Shown: piece after piece, positions 10,333 to 21,657 of the stretch | Numbering within the stretch: position 1 is the first letter of the stretch | Layout of the letters: each line of letters begins with the position of its first letter | Assembly: GCF_000801105.2 (NCBI RefSeq) | Contig: NC_079517.1 | Span: 6,324,001-6,388,000 of the forward strand | From: Raphanus sativus | Lineage: Eukaryota > Streptophyta > Magnoliopsida > Brassicales > Brassicaceae | Reading direction: 5' to 3' | DNA length: 64,000 bases | Notes under the pieces: model-generated | Database searches by the model: none | Seen by the model: the letters and a program-made list of their open reading frames with translations, nothing else | Told to the model about the DNA's origin: nothing | Position numbers and translations under genes: made by a program

Positions 10333-10455
10333 ATGTTCCTTTGAGACCAGTGCTCTTCCTTTTCTTCTCCAAATAAACCACATATCCTCCCCTCCATATC
10401 TTAACAATTTCTCATAGAACCCTAAAACTGAGAAAAGAGAGCTAGAGAGAGAAAG
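9199..10455 (+). promoter_or_regulatory. PISTILLATA upstream region and 5' leader
   Basis: No coding sequence. This 1.25 kb separates the transposon stack from the MADS gene and should hold the PISTILLATA promoter. A CCAATGG at about 9451 fits the LEAFY core CCANTG, but that motif is too common to prove a site. No clear CArG box CC(A/T)6GG was spotted. A long TC repeat lies in the presumed leader. Confidence 0.4.
10261..10328 (+). repeat. (TC)34 microsatellite
   Basis: Sixty-eight bases of uninterrupted TC dinucleotide, 128 bp before the PISTILLATA start codon, probably in the transcribed leader or core promoter. Such tracts are often length-polymorphic; pyrimidine-rich initiator regions are common in plant promoters. 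Confidence 0.95.
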
Positions 10456-12482
10456 ATGGGAAGGGGGAAGATAGAGATAAAGAGGATAGAGAACGTAAAC
10501 AACAGAGTGGTGACGTTCTCAAAGAGGAGGAATGGGTTGGTTAAGAAGGCGAAAGAGATCACAGTTCTCTGTGATGCAAAAGTTGCTCTCATAGTCTTTG
10601 CAAGTAATGGTAAGATGACTGATTATTGTTGTCCTTCCATGGATCTTGGTGCTATGTTGGACCAATACCAGAAGCTATCTGGCAAGAAACTATGGGATGC
10701 TAAGCATGAGGTACTCGCTCTCTTTTCTTTCTTTAATACAGTCTAAAGTTTCTTCAGCCTCAAAAACTATTCTGTGGCCATCAATTTATTTTCCGAAAAC
10801 ATGTCAGAAGGCCCCTGAATCTTCAAGCCTAGATACAGATCTACTCTAGTGTTTTGTCTCAAGAACAAATATTCTGTGCTAAATATCATGAAACGGGTTT
10901 ATTTAATTTTATTTTCTCAAAATATGTCAAAAAGGAAAGCCTCGAACCCTAGTTGCAGATCTACAAAGTTTTCTTTTTGTGTGTCTAAGCCTTCCAAGCC
11001 TCTTTATTGATTCTCTTGTACTCAACAAGACATGGAGCCACAAAACATGGAAGTTATTCTCTTCTTTCCTTTGTTTTTGTTTTTCATTTTATTCATGCTT
11101 AATTATTTTTAGGATCTTGATTATATTGTAGAGTGTATATCTAAATGTATTCACCAACTGTGTTGAAACCACCAATACAAACTTGAGAGAGCTAGCTAGT
11201 TAGATCTATGAGTAATTCCATTTTTAGGTTATGAGGTTAGTGAGAGGAAATTTGGGATGTGATATAAATACTAATGAACAATTTACTGATTTTACGTGTA
11301 ATTGAAACTGGGAGATGCTTTTGAATTACTCTTTATAAGGATTGAATTAATTTCAAATTTTATTAATTAGTTCTGACAATCATAAGTTTAGTTCCAACAA
11401 ACTGGATATATATATATCTTTATTAAGTAATAAGCATACAGAAGGTTGTATACCATTTAAGTTACTGTCTAGTAGTATATGTGTATACTTTAAACAATAG
11501 GATATATATATATTGTGCATAAAACATGAAAGGCTTTTTATGAAAAACCAGATTTGTTTCTTCAATATTGTTTCTGACATATATTCATGTTTATAATAGT
11601 GTTTATGTAAGTGAATTTTTTTGTTAAGACTAAATTCTTGAAAGCAATTATTGCTCATCTAATACATTATAAGCTGAATATTTTTTGGTGTTCAGAACCT
11701 CAACAATGAGATTGATATGATCAAAAAGGAGAATGATAGCTTACAACTGGAGCTCAGGTCAATCTTCACCCGTCATACTGCCATTTTTTACACAAGTATA
11801 CATAAAACAAGTGATTAAAATAATCTTTGAAATATCAGCATAAATGATAAAATGCATAAAACTGTAAATACAGGCATTTGAAAGGGGAAGATATACAGTC
11901 TCTCAACTTAAAAAACTTGATGGCCGTAGAGCACGGCGTTGAACATGGCCTCGACAAAGTCCGAGACCACCAGGCATGCATACATCTCTATATACAAGCA
12001 TATTATCTATATATACATAATCAAAATTCACAGTCAACTCTTTACTTGGTCTGCTTGGAACAGATGGAGTTCCTTATGACAAAGAGGAGAAACGTGAGCA
12101 TATAACCAATTTTCTATTTAGTTTACTATTGAGATTTCGAACTGAATTATGTATTAATGATTACATCAACCATTTTTTGGCAGGAGAAAATGATGGTGGA
12201 GGAGAATCGGCAGCTCAGTTTCCAGCTGGTATGTATAAATGATAGCCATGTATTCATTAAGCCCTTAAGCATATGATTTGGTTTGAAACAATATATTGGT
12301 ATGTTAAAGTGTGCTTGAGATATATGGATATGGTTTGGAAATTGCAGCAACAGCAGGAGATGGCGATAGCTAGCAACGCAAGAGGAATGATGATGAAAGA
12401 TCATGATGCGCAATTCGGGTATAGAGTTCAACCCATTCAGCCAAATCTTCAGGAAAAGATTATGTCATTGGTCATCGATTGA
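10456..12482 (+). CDS. PI: PISTILLATA, class B MADS-box transcription factor
   Basis: Six coding exons: 10456-10710, 11696-11757, 11874-11973, 12064-12093, 12184-12228 and 12348-12482, total 208 residues, the length of Arabidopsis PI. Residues 1-60 are the MADS domain ([13 protein letters not shown], then [19 protein letters not shown]). The I and K domains follow, and the C-terminus has the PI motif [16 protein letters not shown] forms an obligate heterodimer with APETALA3, binds CArG boxes in the nucleus and specifies petals and stamens. All introns are GT-AG except the third, whose donor is GC (CAG|GCATGC) at 11974. That 90-nt intron has no in-frame stop. Intron 1 is about 985 bp. The gene lies between BCB and DIN10 as in Arabidopsis. 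Confidence 0.97.
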
Positions 12483-13860
12483 TCATATTTGAGATTAGCA
12501 ATCTCATGGCCAATCTCTATGTCGTGTGGTTCTTTAATTTGTCTTTATAATTGTGTGTCCTTCCAATCTCGAGCCACATATAAACTCTCTATCCTGCTTT
12601 CTTATGAACTCTCTATGTATTGGTTGTGATTGATGCGTGTTGCTTTCACTTGATTTGATCATCTCTGTTTCTCTCTCTTGATAGGTTAACGATATTTATG
12701 TAGTGTTAAACGGATATAAGATATTTATATGCAAATAAGATAATAGTAGTTTCTGGCAGTCTCTTATCCGCCAACTCATGCATGAGGCCATGAGGGTGGT
12801 GTGAACCCATTGGGTCCAATTGGGACAATTATCTAACTTCTTCTCTCATTAAAATATACAAGTTGATTTGATTTCCCAATCACTGTCTGAGCAAATCATT
12901 CGTTGCAAGCGAATCATGCATCGCCGAATATATGCACATACATCAGTTGCAAACAAATAAACAACAGAAAAGAAACATCAAATTATTAATTTTCGTGTAG
13001 GGCTGTCTCTCTTTCTTTTAATTGATAGAATGACATTTTCTAGATTCTATAAAATCATGGAACTTTGGCAGGGCCCATGTGACCGCCCAACATCGAGATT
13101 GTTAAAGCAAGTTGATCTGCGAAGATAGTTGAGCCACTTGTGTGAGTTTCTGTCGATATAACTTTCGGTTTTAGAATTGGTAGCTTTCTATAAACTTATA
13201 TCGATTTATAGTTGTAGGCGTTAATCTCATTTTTACAATGTTAATTGCTGAAATCCATTAACATATCCATCTGCCAACACGTTACAAGTAAAACGTCTAT
13301 CTATTTTTCAGATTTTCAGTTAAAGAAAAAAATTAGATATCTCGTGATAATGATATTGATAACCCGCTGACACGATGACACGTACGACTGTCGTGCGGAA
13401 ATATCTTAAAATGAAAAAATCTATGAATCTCTCGAGTTCGTCAACATGCGGACTGGACCAATGGGAATTTCCTTTTAACCCGATGTGTTATACAGCATAT
13501 ATCCTACGTGGCAACCTTATCTTTCCTTTTTAACTTGTCAACGGACAAATCTAACTTTTTATCTTAATTATTCTTCTTACAGAACCTAGAAGAATGAGAG
13601 CGAAACATGGTAGATTAGAAATCACCTGAAACATGTTGAACAATCAATCTGAAAAATGAAAACTGTGGTATACAAAAGCAAATACAATAAATATACGTCT
13701 TGCACAATACAAAAAGAAATCACAAAATGCGTGTTAAAGTTAAAGTAGTATTACCTTTTAATGAAACAAAATAAAATTAATTAATTAAAATACGGTGGAA
13801 TCGGATAAATAGTTAAAGACTCTGGAGAAACTTGTAAAAAATAACTCAGCAGGAAGGAAG

Positions 13861-13863
<3 letters not shown>
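12483..13863. other. intergenic DNA between PISTILLATA and DIN10
   Basis: About 1.4 kb without coding potential. The left part is presumably the PI 3' UTR and the right part the DIN10 promoter. A TACGTGGCA ACGT-core element at about 13506 could be bound by bZIP factors, fitting sugar and dark control of DIN10, but this is inference. Confidence 0.4.

Positions 13864-13904
<41 letters not shown>
13864..13904 (+). repeat. (GA)n microsatellite in the DIN10 leader
   Basis: About 20 GA dinucleotides directly in front of the upstream ATG at 13908. It probably lies in the 5' UTR. Confidence 0.9.
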
Positions 13905-13906
<2 letters not shown>

Positions 13907-13907
13907 A

Positions 13908-14064
13908 ATGGCATCACAAGGATGTTTCAATGGAATTAACAGTATAAAAAGGGTTCATCCTCTGTTTCACTCTCTCACATATCGTTTCTCTTCTTCTTAT
14001 CTTCAATTGAAATCCAAACCTCGAGCTCGCATTCTCTCATCATCACAGCTTCGTCTATCTTCTG
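13908..14064 (+). CDS. alternative first coding exon of DIN10 (possible plastid transit peptide)
   Basis: An ATG at 13908 opens 52 codons rich in Ser, Arg and Leu and poor in acidic residues (MASQGCFNGINSIKRV, then YRFSSSYLQLKSKPRARIL). It ends at a donor, CTTCTG|GTATTG. Joining to an acceptor at 14310-14311 (GGCAG|CCTCG) keeps phase and reads through SASPLKRSYIEKEEE into the normal Met at 14353. The composition resembles a chloroplast or mitochondrial transit peptide. The more obvious acceptor at 14297-14298 would break the frame from this donor, so the exon may instead be non-coding leader in most transcripts. Confidence 0.45.
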
Positions 14065-14352
14065 GTATTGCATCTTCACCAAACCAATTCATTTCTCTCT
14101 TATATTCAATATTTAGATTCCACGTGTCTAACAGCCTTGTTCTTGATACACTCCATGTCTTGGATATCGCAGGCATTGTTCTTCATCTTCTCGACGGTTT
14201 CATTCTTGTTCATATAAGGTACTGTTTCTCTTTAGATCTGATCTGCTACATCGAGAACTCTTGATCTAAAAATTTGAATCGTCTGATATATATAACAGAG
14301 AAGCGAGGCAGCCTCGCCGTTGAAGAGGAGTTACATAGAAAAGGAAGAAGAG

Positions 14353-17111
14353 ATGACGATTAAACCGGCGGTTCGAATCTCCGATGGGAATCTAATCATC
14401 AAAAACCGTACGATTCTAACCGGTTTACCAGACAATGTCATCACGACGACAGCATCAGAGGCCGGACCGGTGGAAGGAGTCTTTGTCGGAGCTGTATTCG
14501 ACGCAGAGCAGAGTAACCACATCGTACCGATCGGTAAGCTTCACGATTCCCGGTTCATGTCTTGTTTCCGGTTCAAACTCTGGTGGATGGCCCAGAGAAT
14601 GGGCCAACTGGGCCGTGACATCCCTCTCGAGACGCAGTTCCTATTAACCGAATCAAACGACGGGTCCCACCTGGAGCCTGACGGCGTTGACGGCGGAACC
14701 AACCAGAAACTCTACACCGTCTTCTTGCCGTTAATCGAAGGCTCGTTCCGTTCGTGTCTACAGGGAAACGTTAACGACGAGGTGGAGCTCTGTTTGGAGA
14801 GCGGGGACGCCGACACTAAAACGTCGTCGTTTACTCACTCTCTGTACATTCACGCCGGCACTGATCCGTTTCAGACGATAACGGAAGCTATCCACGCCGT
14901 TAAGCTGCACCTCAAGAGCTTCCGTCAACGCCACGAGAAGAAGCTACCGGGGATCGTCGACTACTTCGGGTGGTGCACCTGGGACGCGTTTTACCAGGAG
15001 GTCACTCAAGAAGGCGTCGAGGAAGGGCTCAACTCTCTCACCGCCGGCGATACGCCGCCGAAGTTCGTCATCATCGACGACGGTTGGCAGTCCGTCGAGA
15101 ACGATGACAACAACGACCCGGTCGAGAACCCGGTTTTCCGGTTAACCGGGATCGAAGAGAACGCGAAGTTCAAGAACAAGGATGATCCGAGACAGGGGAT
15201 CAAGAACATTGTCGACATAGCGAAAGAGAAACACGGTCTGAAGTACGTGTACGTGTGGCATGCAATAACGGGTTACTGGGGCGGGGTACGACCCGGGGAG
15301 GAATACGGGTCTTCGATGAAGTATCCGATGGTGTCGAAGGCTGTGGTGGAGAACGAACCGACGTGGAAGACGGATGTTATGGCGGTTCAGGGGTTGGGTT
15401 TGGTTAACCCGAAGAATGTGTATAGGTTCTATAACGAGCTTCATAGCTACTTGGCTGCTGCTGGTGTGGACGGTGTGAAGGTGGATGTGCAGTGTATATT
15501 GGAGACTCTGGGTGGTGGTTTAGGTGGTCGTGTCGAGTTAACGCGTCAGTATCATCAAGCTCTTGATTCCTCTGTTGCTAAGAACTTCCCTGACAATGGC
15601 TGCATTGCTTGTATGAGCCATAATACGGATGCTCTCTACTGGTAAGTCTTTGCACTATCTTTTACTCCTTCCGTTTGGAATTATCCATGTTTTTTTTGGA
15701 AAATAAATTGCTTCTAAAATATACATTTTTTAACATTTTTGGTGCACTTTTATTAGATAATAATGGTAAATTATAAATTTCGAAGAAATTAATTATGTTT
15801 ATTGAATTTGGATTGACTAAAAGTTGTAAGAAATGGTCAATCACAGAAAATAATACATTTGTAATCAAATCTTAAAATGTTTGTAAATGTGTGAAACCTC
15901 CAAAACATATCTTTTTGAAATGGAGGAGTATTAAATTTTGTGTGTTTGATTTGAGTATAAGCTTTTTTTTTTTTGTAACTTGGTGGATGGTGATGCAGCT
16001 CCAAGCAAGCAGCTGTGATTAGAGCATCAGATGATTTCTACCCTCGTGATCCGGTGTCACACACCATCCACATTGCCTCGGTTGCATACAACAGTGTGTT
16101 CTTGGGAGAGTTTATGTTGCCAGACTGGGACATGTTCCACTCCGTGCACCCTGCTGCAGAGTATCATGCCTCTGCCAGGGCCATTAGTGGTGGACCTATC
16201 TACGTTAGGTGCACATCTCTCAAAAATCCATTGTACTGATTGCAAACTCACACTGTTACTTATTTGTTTGTTTTTTTGTTCTTGATGGGTAGTGATGCTC
16301 CTGGAAAACACAACTTTGATCTTCTAAGAAAGCTTGTGTTGCCTGATGGATCAATCCTTCGTGCTAGATTGCCTGGTAGACCAACACGTGATTGTTTGTT
16401 CACAGATCCTGCTCGTGATGGTGTCAGGTAATAAGCAGATTGGCTTATAAAGAGAAAAGTTCGTGTTGCTCGTTTTCTTACTTTGTGCACTGTTTGGTTT
16501 TCAGCTTGCTAAAGATATGGAACATGAACAAGTACACTGGAGTTCTTGGCGTGTATAACTGTCAAGGAGCAGCTTGGAGTAGCACAGAAAGAAAAAACAT
16601 ATTCCACCAGACGAATACTGATTGCATCACTGGCTCCATTCGTGGTCGTGATGTGCATTTAATCTCCGAGGCCTCCACTGATCCAGCAACATGGAATGGA
16701 GACTGTGCTGTTTACTCTCAGAGCAGAGGGGAACTTAACGTTATTCCATACAACGTGTCTCTCCCGATCTCACTGAAGATCCGTGAGCATGAGATCTTCA
16801 CTGTGAGCCCTATTTGTCATCTGGCTACTACCGATGGTGTCTCATTTGCTCCGCTTGGTCTTGTGAACATGTACAACTCGGGAGGAGCTGTCGAGGGACT
16901 TAGATATGATGCTGAGAAGATGAAAGTGGTGATGGAAGTTAAAGGATGTGGTAAATTCGGAGCTTACTCATCGGTGAAGCCTAAGAGATGCGTTGTTGAG
17001 TCAAGTGAGATCGCGTTTGAGTATGATGTCTCCTCTGGTTTAGTCACTTTTGAGTTGGACAAGATGCCTTCAGAGACCAAAACATTACATGTGGTCGAAG
17101 TTCAGTTATGA
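14353..17111 (+). CDS. DIN10: DIN10 / probable galactinol-sucrose galactosyltransferase 6 (GH36)
   Basis: Exons 14353-15641, 15999-16208, 16293-16427 and 16505-17111 give 746 residues from the ATG starting [12 protein letters not shown]. It belongs to the raffinose-synthase/seed-imbibition branch of glycoside hydrolase family 36. Visible motifs are [32 protein letters not shown] with the presumed nucleophile Asp, RASDDFYP with the presumed acid/base Asp, and SDAPGKHNF. Family members either transfer galactose from galactinol to sucrose or hydrolyse alpha-galactosides; which applies here is not decided by sequence. Arabidopsis DIN10 (At5g20250) is induced by darkness and sugar starvation. Exon 1 is notably GC-rich against its surroundings. 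Intron 1 carries a MITE. An upstream exon may extend the N-terminus. No disruption seen. Confidence 0.95.
15662..15932. mobile_element. Stowaway-like MITE in DIN10 intron 1
   Basis: Left end TTTACTCCTTCCGTTTGGAA and right end GAAATGGAGGAGTATTA form imperfect inverted repeats of the CTCCxTCCGTTC type, with TA at the borders. About 265 bp, non-coding, and clear of both splice sites. It shares terminal sequence with the MITE at 8882-9132. Confidence 0.75.
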
Positions 17112-17261
17112 AAGTCATAGCTTGTAACTTGTAAGAGTTGATTCAAACAATATTCATTACATTACATGTAAAACGGTTTGATTATTGTTGTAGCTACTTT
17201 TGGTGTTGTATTAAATCTAGTTATTGAAGCAATTTGATTTTCAATAAGTTTTAAGATGATA

Positions 17262-17908
17262 CTAGATTTTGACCCGCGCTTTTGAAGCGCGGGATAATTT
17301 ACGATGAAAAATTTCACTAATAATTTAACAAATATTTTGGTTATTTTTAAAGAGTGTGTATTTAAAATATTTTTGCATTTAAATCAGTATTTTTAAATTC
17401 AACTCGATTGTGATTATACCGGTTAATCCGAAGATTTGACAATTCAATTTATGTTTTTAAAATATTCATATTAAAAAATCACTAAAACCCGAGACTAACC
17501 GATTGAACTAATGGATGACCGATATGTAATCTAATTGGATTTAAATTGTAATAGTTTCATAATTTGTAATCTTATAATCGAAATTTTAAAGTTCACTATT
17601 TTGCAATTTATGAAATTATGACGTTTCTACAAAATTTTAAAGAGAAAATGATAGATATAAAATAACTAAAATTAATTATTGTATTATTTGGAAACATTGA
17701 TAGTAGTATAAAAAATATATTGTTTGGAAACATTGATAGTAGTATAAAGAAATAAGTATATTGTTTGGAAACATGGATAGTAGTATAAAGAAAGGAACAT
17801 TAGTGACTTAATGTATGTTTAACTATAAAGTATGAAAGTGTATTTAATTTAAAAACTTACAAAATAAATGTTAGGTCCAACAGAATGTTTCTGTTTTAAT
17901 AAGATAGA
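17262..17908 (-). mobile_element. non-autonomous Helitron, 647 bp
   Basis: Read on the minus strand, the element starts TCTATCTTATTAAAACAGAA at 17908. It ends with a GC-rich hairpin (CCGCGCTT-CAAAAGCGCGG) followed by TCAAAATCTAG at 17262. TC start, CTAG end, a 3' hairpin about 10 bases before the end, and flanking A and T (insertion between A and T without duplication) are the Helitron criteria. No Rep/helicase is encoded. It lies between the 3' ends of DIN10 and the exostosin gene. Confidence 0.82.
17687..17794. repeat. three tandem copies of a ~37-44 bp unit inside the Helitron
   Basis: The unit TTGTTTGGAAACATTGATAG followed by TAGTATAAA occurs three times, at about 17687, 17717 and 17760, with short variable spacers; the first lacks the leading TTG. 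Tandem minisatellites inside non-autonomous Helitrons are common. Confidence 0.75.
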
Positions 17909-18232
17909 TTAGATAAGGTTGAGAATTTTTTTTTAGTTGTAGTTAAACCATTTCAAAATCTCCAAAACCATGAATATTATTTTTAACTGAAAAGCTGCAT
18001 TAAATTACTCTAAAATCACTAGAAGCATTATAAAAATTACAGCTTATTTTTTTTTTCAGTAAAAATGAATTTTGAAGTAATTTATCAGATAACAAGTTTA
18101 ATACCACTACATTTAAAAAATAATTAAATTCATATTTAAATATCAGTCTATTTTGTAATTTAGATGTTTACCTTCTCTCGTTGTATACCAATATTTAATC
18201 CCTAAAGAATCTAGAAAACAGACTATGTAGAA
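17909..18232. other. AT-rich intergenic DNA
   Basis: Presumed exostosin 3' flank. No feature seen. Confidence 0.4.
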
Positions 18233-21200
18233 TCACAAATTCAACCTCATGTTTAGCCTTCTCAACCAGACGGAGTGAAGAAGCATTCTAAGCATGTCAA
18301 ACGGTTGAGACGGTCTATTGAGAACGAAATGTCTCTGTACCTGCATGACCCTTCTTTGCAACACCAAGTAGCGTCTCCATGACACGTTCTTTAGTACGGT
18401 TTTAATCTCCGGGATCTTCTCAGAGGGAATATGAATGGTGAACTTACTCCAATCAAGAACGTCAGAGAAGGGCAATGCGTAGTGATCAGAGATGATGACT
18501 GGGACACAACCCAAGCTAATGGATGCAACGATTCGAGGGCTAGCCACTTCGTAGCCACTAGGGCAGAGACAGAACCTAGCAGTGGACATGAGTTTGAAGT
18601 AGTCTTGGTTTTTGGGTAAATACTCGTGGACTTGGACCTCTTCGTCTTTGTCTTTCCAATGTTCCAGTAGGATCTTGCGGATGTAGCCGTGTGAGCCGCC
18701 TGCGAAGAAAGCAAGGATTGGTCGGTCATGGCCGGAAGAGCTGGATAAGCGAGGTGGGCCTAGGTGCCTCGCGGGGATGTTGATCTCCGGGATTGAGACA
18801 TCTCGTTGGGGCATGAAACCTTCTGATGTGTTGGCGTTGCATAGGACTCTTATCATGTTTTTCAGCATCTCTGGGTTCGATTGAGAGACGTCTGGTGCCT
18901 GCAAAGACATCTTACAAGTGTTACGTTATAATAATTCATTAGTAACAAAATTTAACGTCACGTTTCTATCTCATTTCCAAATTATTATTTACGCATAAGC
19001 TAACTGCTAACCTATAGTGTAAGAACAACAGGTCAATGGACGTATGAATTATAATAATAGAGAGTGAAAGAAAACGAACCCAATCATGGCAAGAAACGAA
19101 GAAATGGTCAGCTCCTTGGCTTCTATTCCAGTAAGGATACTTGCGAGCCACGACAGTGACGTAGTCAAGAAACACTTTGTGAAGTTGTTCTCTGGAGTAG
19201 GTCACGAGCGGGCGGTATAGGTAATGAACCACGTTGGCGACGCTGACGGGGATGAGGAAGGTGTGAGCCTCGTCCGGGTGGCTAGCCGCGAATGGGCTCA
19301 TACCTCTCTCGATCTCATCCATGAATTGGCCTTCGATGCTATATATGCTGTTCATTGGACCCAAGTGCACTAACGGTATCTCTCCTTCTCTATACACCCA
19401 CACTTTAAATCTCTTCTCCATCTCTATATGGCTTCTGCACAATTTCCCAAAGGAAGTTTTAGTTGGCTTGAGTTGAACTAGTTCGTAGAAAAATAAAAAA
19501 ATATTCTTAAGCAACTATGTTCTATTTGTAGTCTCAAATACCTCAAATTAGCATCAATCAAGTTTGGAGTTTTTTTTAGAAGGATAACTCAGAATTAAAT
19601 AAAAGAAACTGTGCTACTTTTGAGTAATTAAATTAACTTAATTTTCTTTAAATAAAATAACAGAAAGATGTGACTTTAAGTGTGTGCTACGTTTTTTTAC
19701 CCGCCGGTTATTGTGACTGAGCATAGTTTAGTTTCAAAAATACAATTAGGACTGCTTAAAATCCGTAATTTGAAATCCAAATCGAAAAATCTGATATCTA
19801 TTCGGTCTTGTAAAAAGTATCCGAATAGATTTTGTTGGATGTTACAAAATATTTCTGAACCTTAAGTTTTATTAAAAGAATTTAAACGGATAATCCAAAA
19901 AAAAAATCAAAGTATCTAAAGAAACCGATCCAAATGTTCAAATTAATATACACTATATATTTGAAACATAAATGTGGACTTCAAATAGTCAATTTCATAT
20001 TGATTTTAAAAATTCCATTCTATATAAATAATTTTTTTTATGTTTTGCTTTTAAAACTTTAGATTTTATTTAGGGTATCTTTAAATCGATCAAATATAAT
20101 CTAAATCTGAAAGATATATAATTACTTTGTGGATTTTACAATGTGATATAAAAACTGATATGTTATATTTTAACACAACCCGCAGTTGCAAATTTATTAT
20201 ATAGTAAGATTTAAGATATATTACAAAATAGAACTAAAATTCGAAAAACCAATTTGAATCTGAACAGGTACCGGAAATAAAATTAACCGTGTAGACCTAG
20301 ATACAATGTCTATTATATATAGATAGTATTAAACCATGAAATAAAATCAACCGCTTAGCCTATAAATTTACATTTATCACCTAAATAGCATGGTGTTTAC
20401 GTAATAGCTTATAGAGGTTTAATTTGCATCTGGATTCGGTGAAACCTTCATTTTCGTATCGAGTTTTTAGTTTTTACTGTATACATTACCTTTTCTTATG
20501 TTTATATAAGAAAACAAACTTATTTACTTCAAAGAAGATGTATATCCATTAGTATGGACTATGGTCTATGGATACTTATATAGATCAATCTCGAATCTAC
20601 CGAGATGTGGAGATCTAAGCGACTATGATGTATTCAATCTCTTCGTTTCCCGAAGCAAACGAGTAAATACACCAAGAAAATCGAATTTATACGATATCCT
20701 ATAGAAAATTCAACTTCTATGAATATTTTAGTTATGAACTGTTAAGAAGAATGATTTTTCTGTAAACTGAATTTATTAAATAAATGTAAATTTTGAATTT
20801 ATCTTTTGAAATTTCAAATGAGAACTAATTAAGGAGCTAAACATGTGTCAACAATTAAATGAAAATTTATGGTGTTATTGTATTGAAATGAAATGGTATT
20901 GAACACTTGCGATGTGTTAGAAAAAAACTGAACACTTGAGAACAGGCTTGATCTCATAATATTTGAAAATCTATAAATTAAATGAAAAGAGTAAAACGAC
21001 AATTATTAAAAATATGTTAAATTACAAAACATCATAAATCATAATGTCTTTATTAAAAAAAATATTTAATCATTTCCTAGTATTAAATATAATAATTTTG
21101 GTTGAGAACAAAGTGAAAAAATGAGAGAGGAAAAAAAAAAGGAAACGGAGACGGAAAAGAATGAAACTTACTGATGAAATGCATAAGCGTTCCTGTAAAC

Positions 21201-21657
21201 GGCTCCATGAGGAACAAAGGTTTCTTCATTCTCCGATGCATACTTCTTCGACCTAACGGCCTCATGTATGGCCGCTCTTGATTTTGCTAAACCGTCTTCT
21301 ATTACATTCCTCGTCTTTTCTTTCTTATCACCAACAAATAAAATAGTTCAAAATAAATCCGAAAATACTTGGATTACTGAAAATAAAAATGTGTCCTCCA
21401 TCATAGAAACACCATCTATATTATATATATACCTTTTGAGCACTCCGAATTAGTGTGAAGTTTGATGAAGGGCTGCTAAACTCCATGGATAGGAACGGTG
21501 AAGGAGACAGGGCGAGAGATGTAGCATCCACGAAAGAGGAGAGAGTGTTGGAGTTTAGGTTTGGAGAAGAGTGATGTTGATAAAAGAGGAGGAGGAACAG
21601 AAGAAGACGAGTTGGTGCTAGAGAGAATCTCATCGAAACAAATTCTGATTGTTTCAT
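18233..21657 (-). CDS. exostosin-family glycosyltransferase (GT47)
   Basis: Four exons on the minus strand: 21433-21657, 21172-21323, 19080-19434 and 18233-18898, total 465 residues with consistent phases. Exon 1 gives a short cytosolic N-terminus and one hydrophobic segment ([14 protein letters not shown]), a type II Golgi membrane anchor. The exostosin domain includes [60 protein letters not shown] and [30 protein letters not shown], the usual nucleotide-sugar-binding region of GT47. Members build pectin or hemicellulose side chains in the Golgi; donor and acceptor are unknown. It corresponds to At5g20260. The second intron is long (about 1.74 kb). The exon 2 acceptor (GATAAG|AAAGAA) is the least certain junction. 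Confidence 0.88.
19435..21171 (-). other. long intron of the exostosin gene
   Basis: AT-rich intron of 1.74 kb. No intact transposon ends were found; inserted, decayed DNA is likely but not proven. Confidence 0.4.

Noticed and set aside
14331..15444. Minus-strand open frames opposite DIN10
   Set aside because: Shadows of the GC-rich exon on the opposite strand; no family similarity.
17687..17794. Regularly spaced repeats resembling a CRISPR array
   Set aside because: Only three copies with tiny spacers, in a plant nuclear Helitron; a minisatellite.
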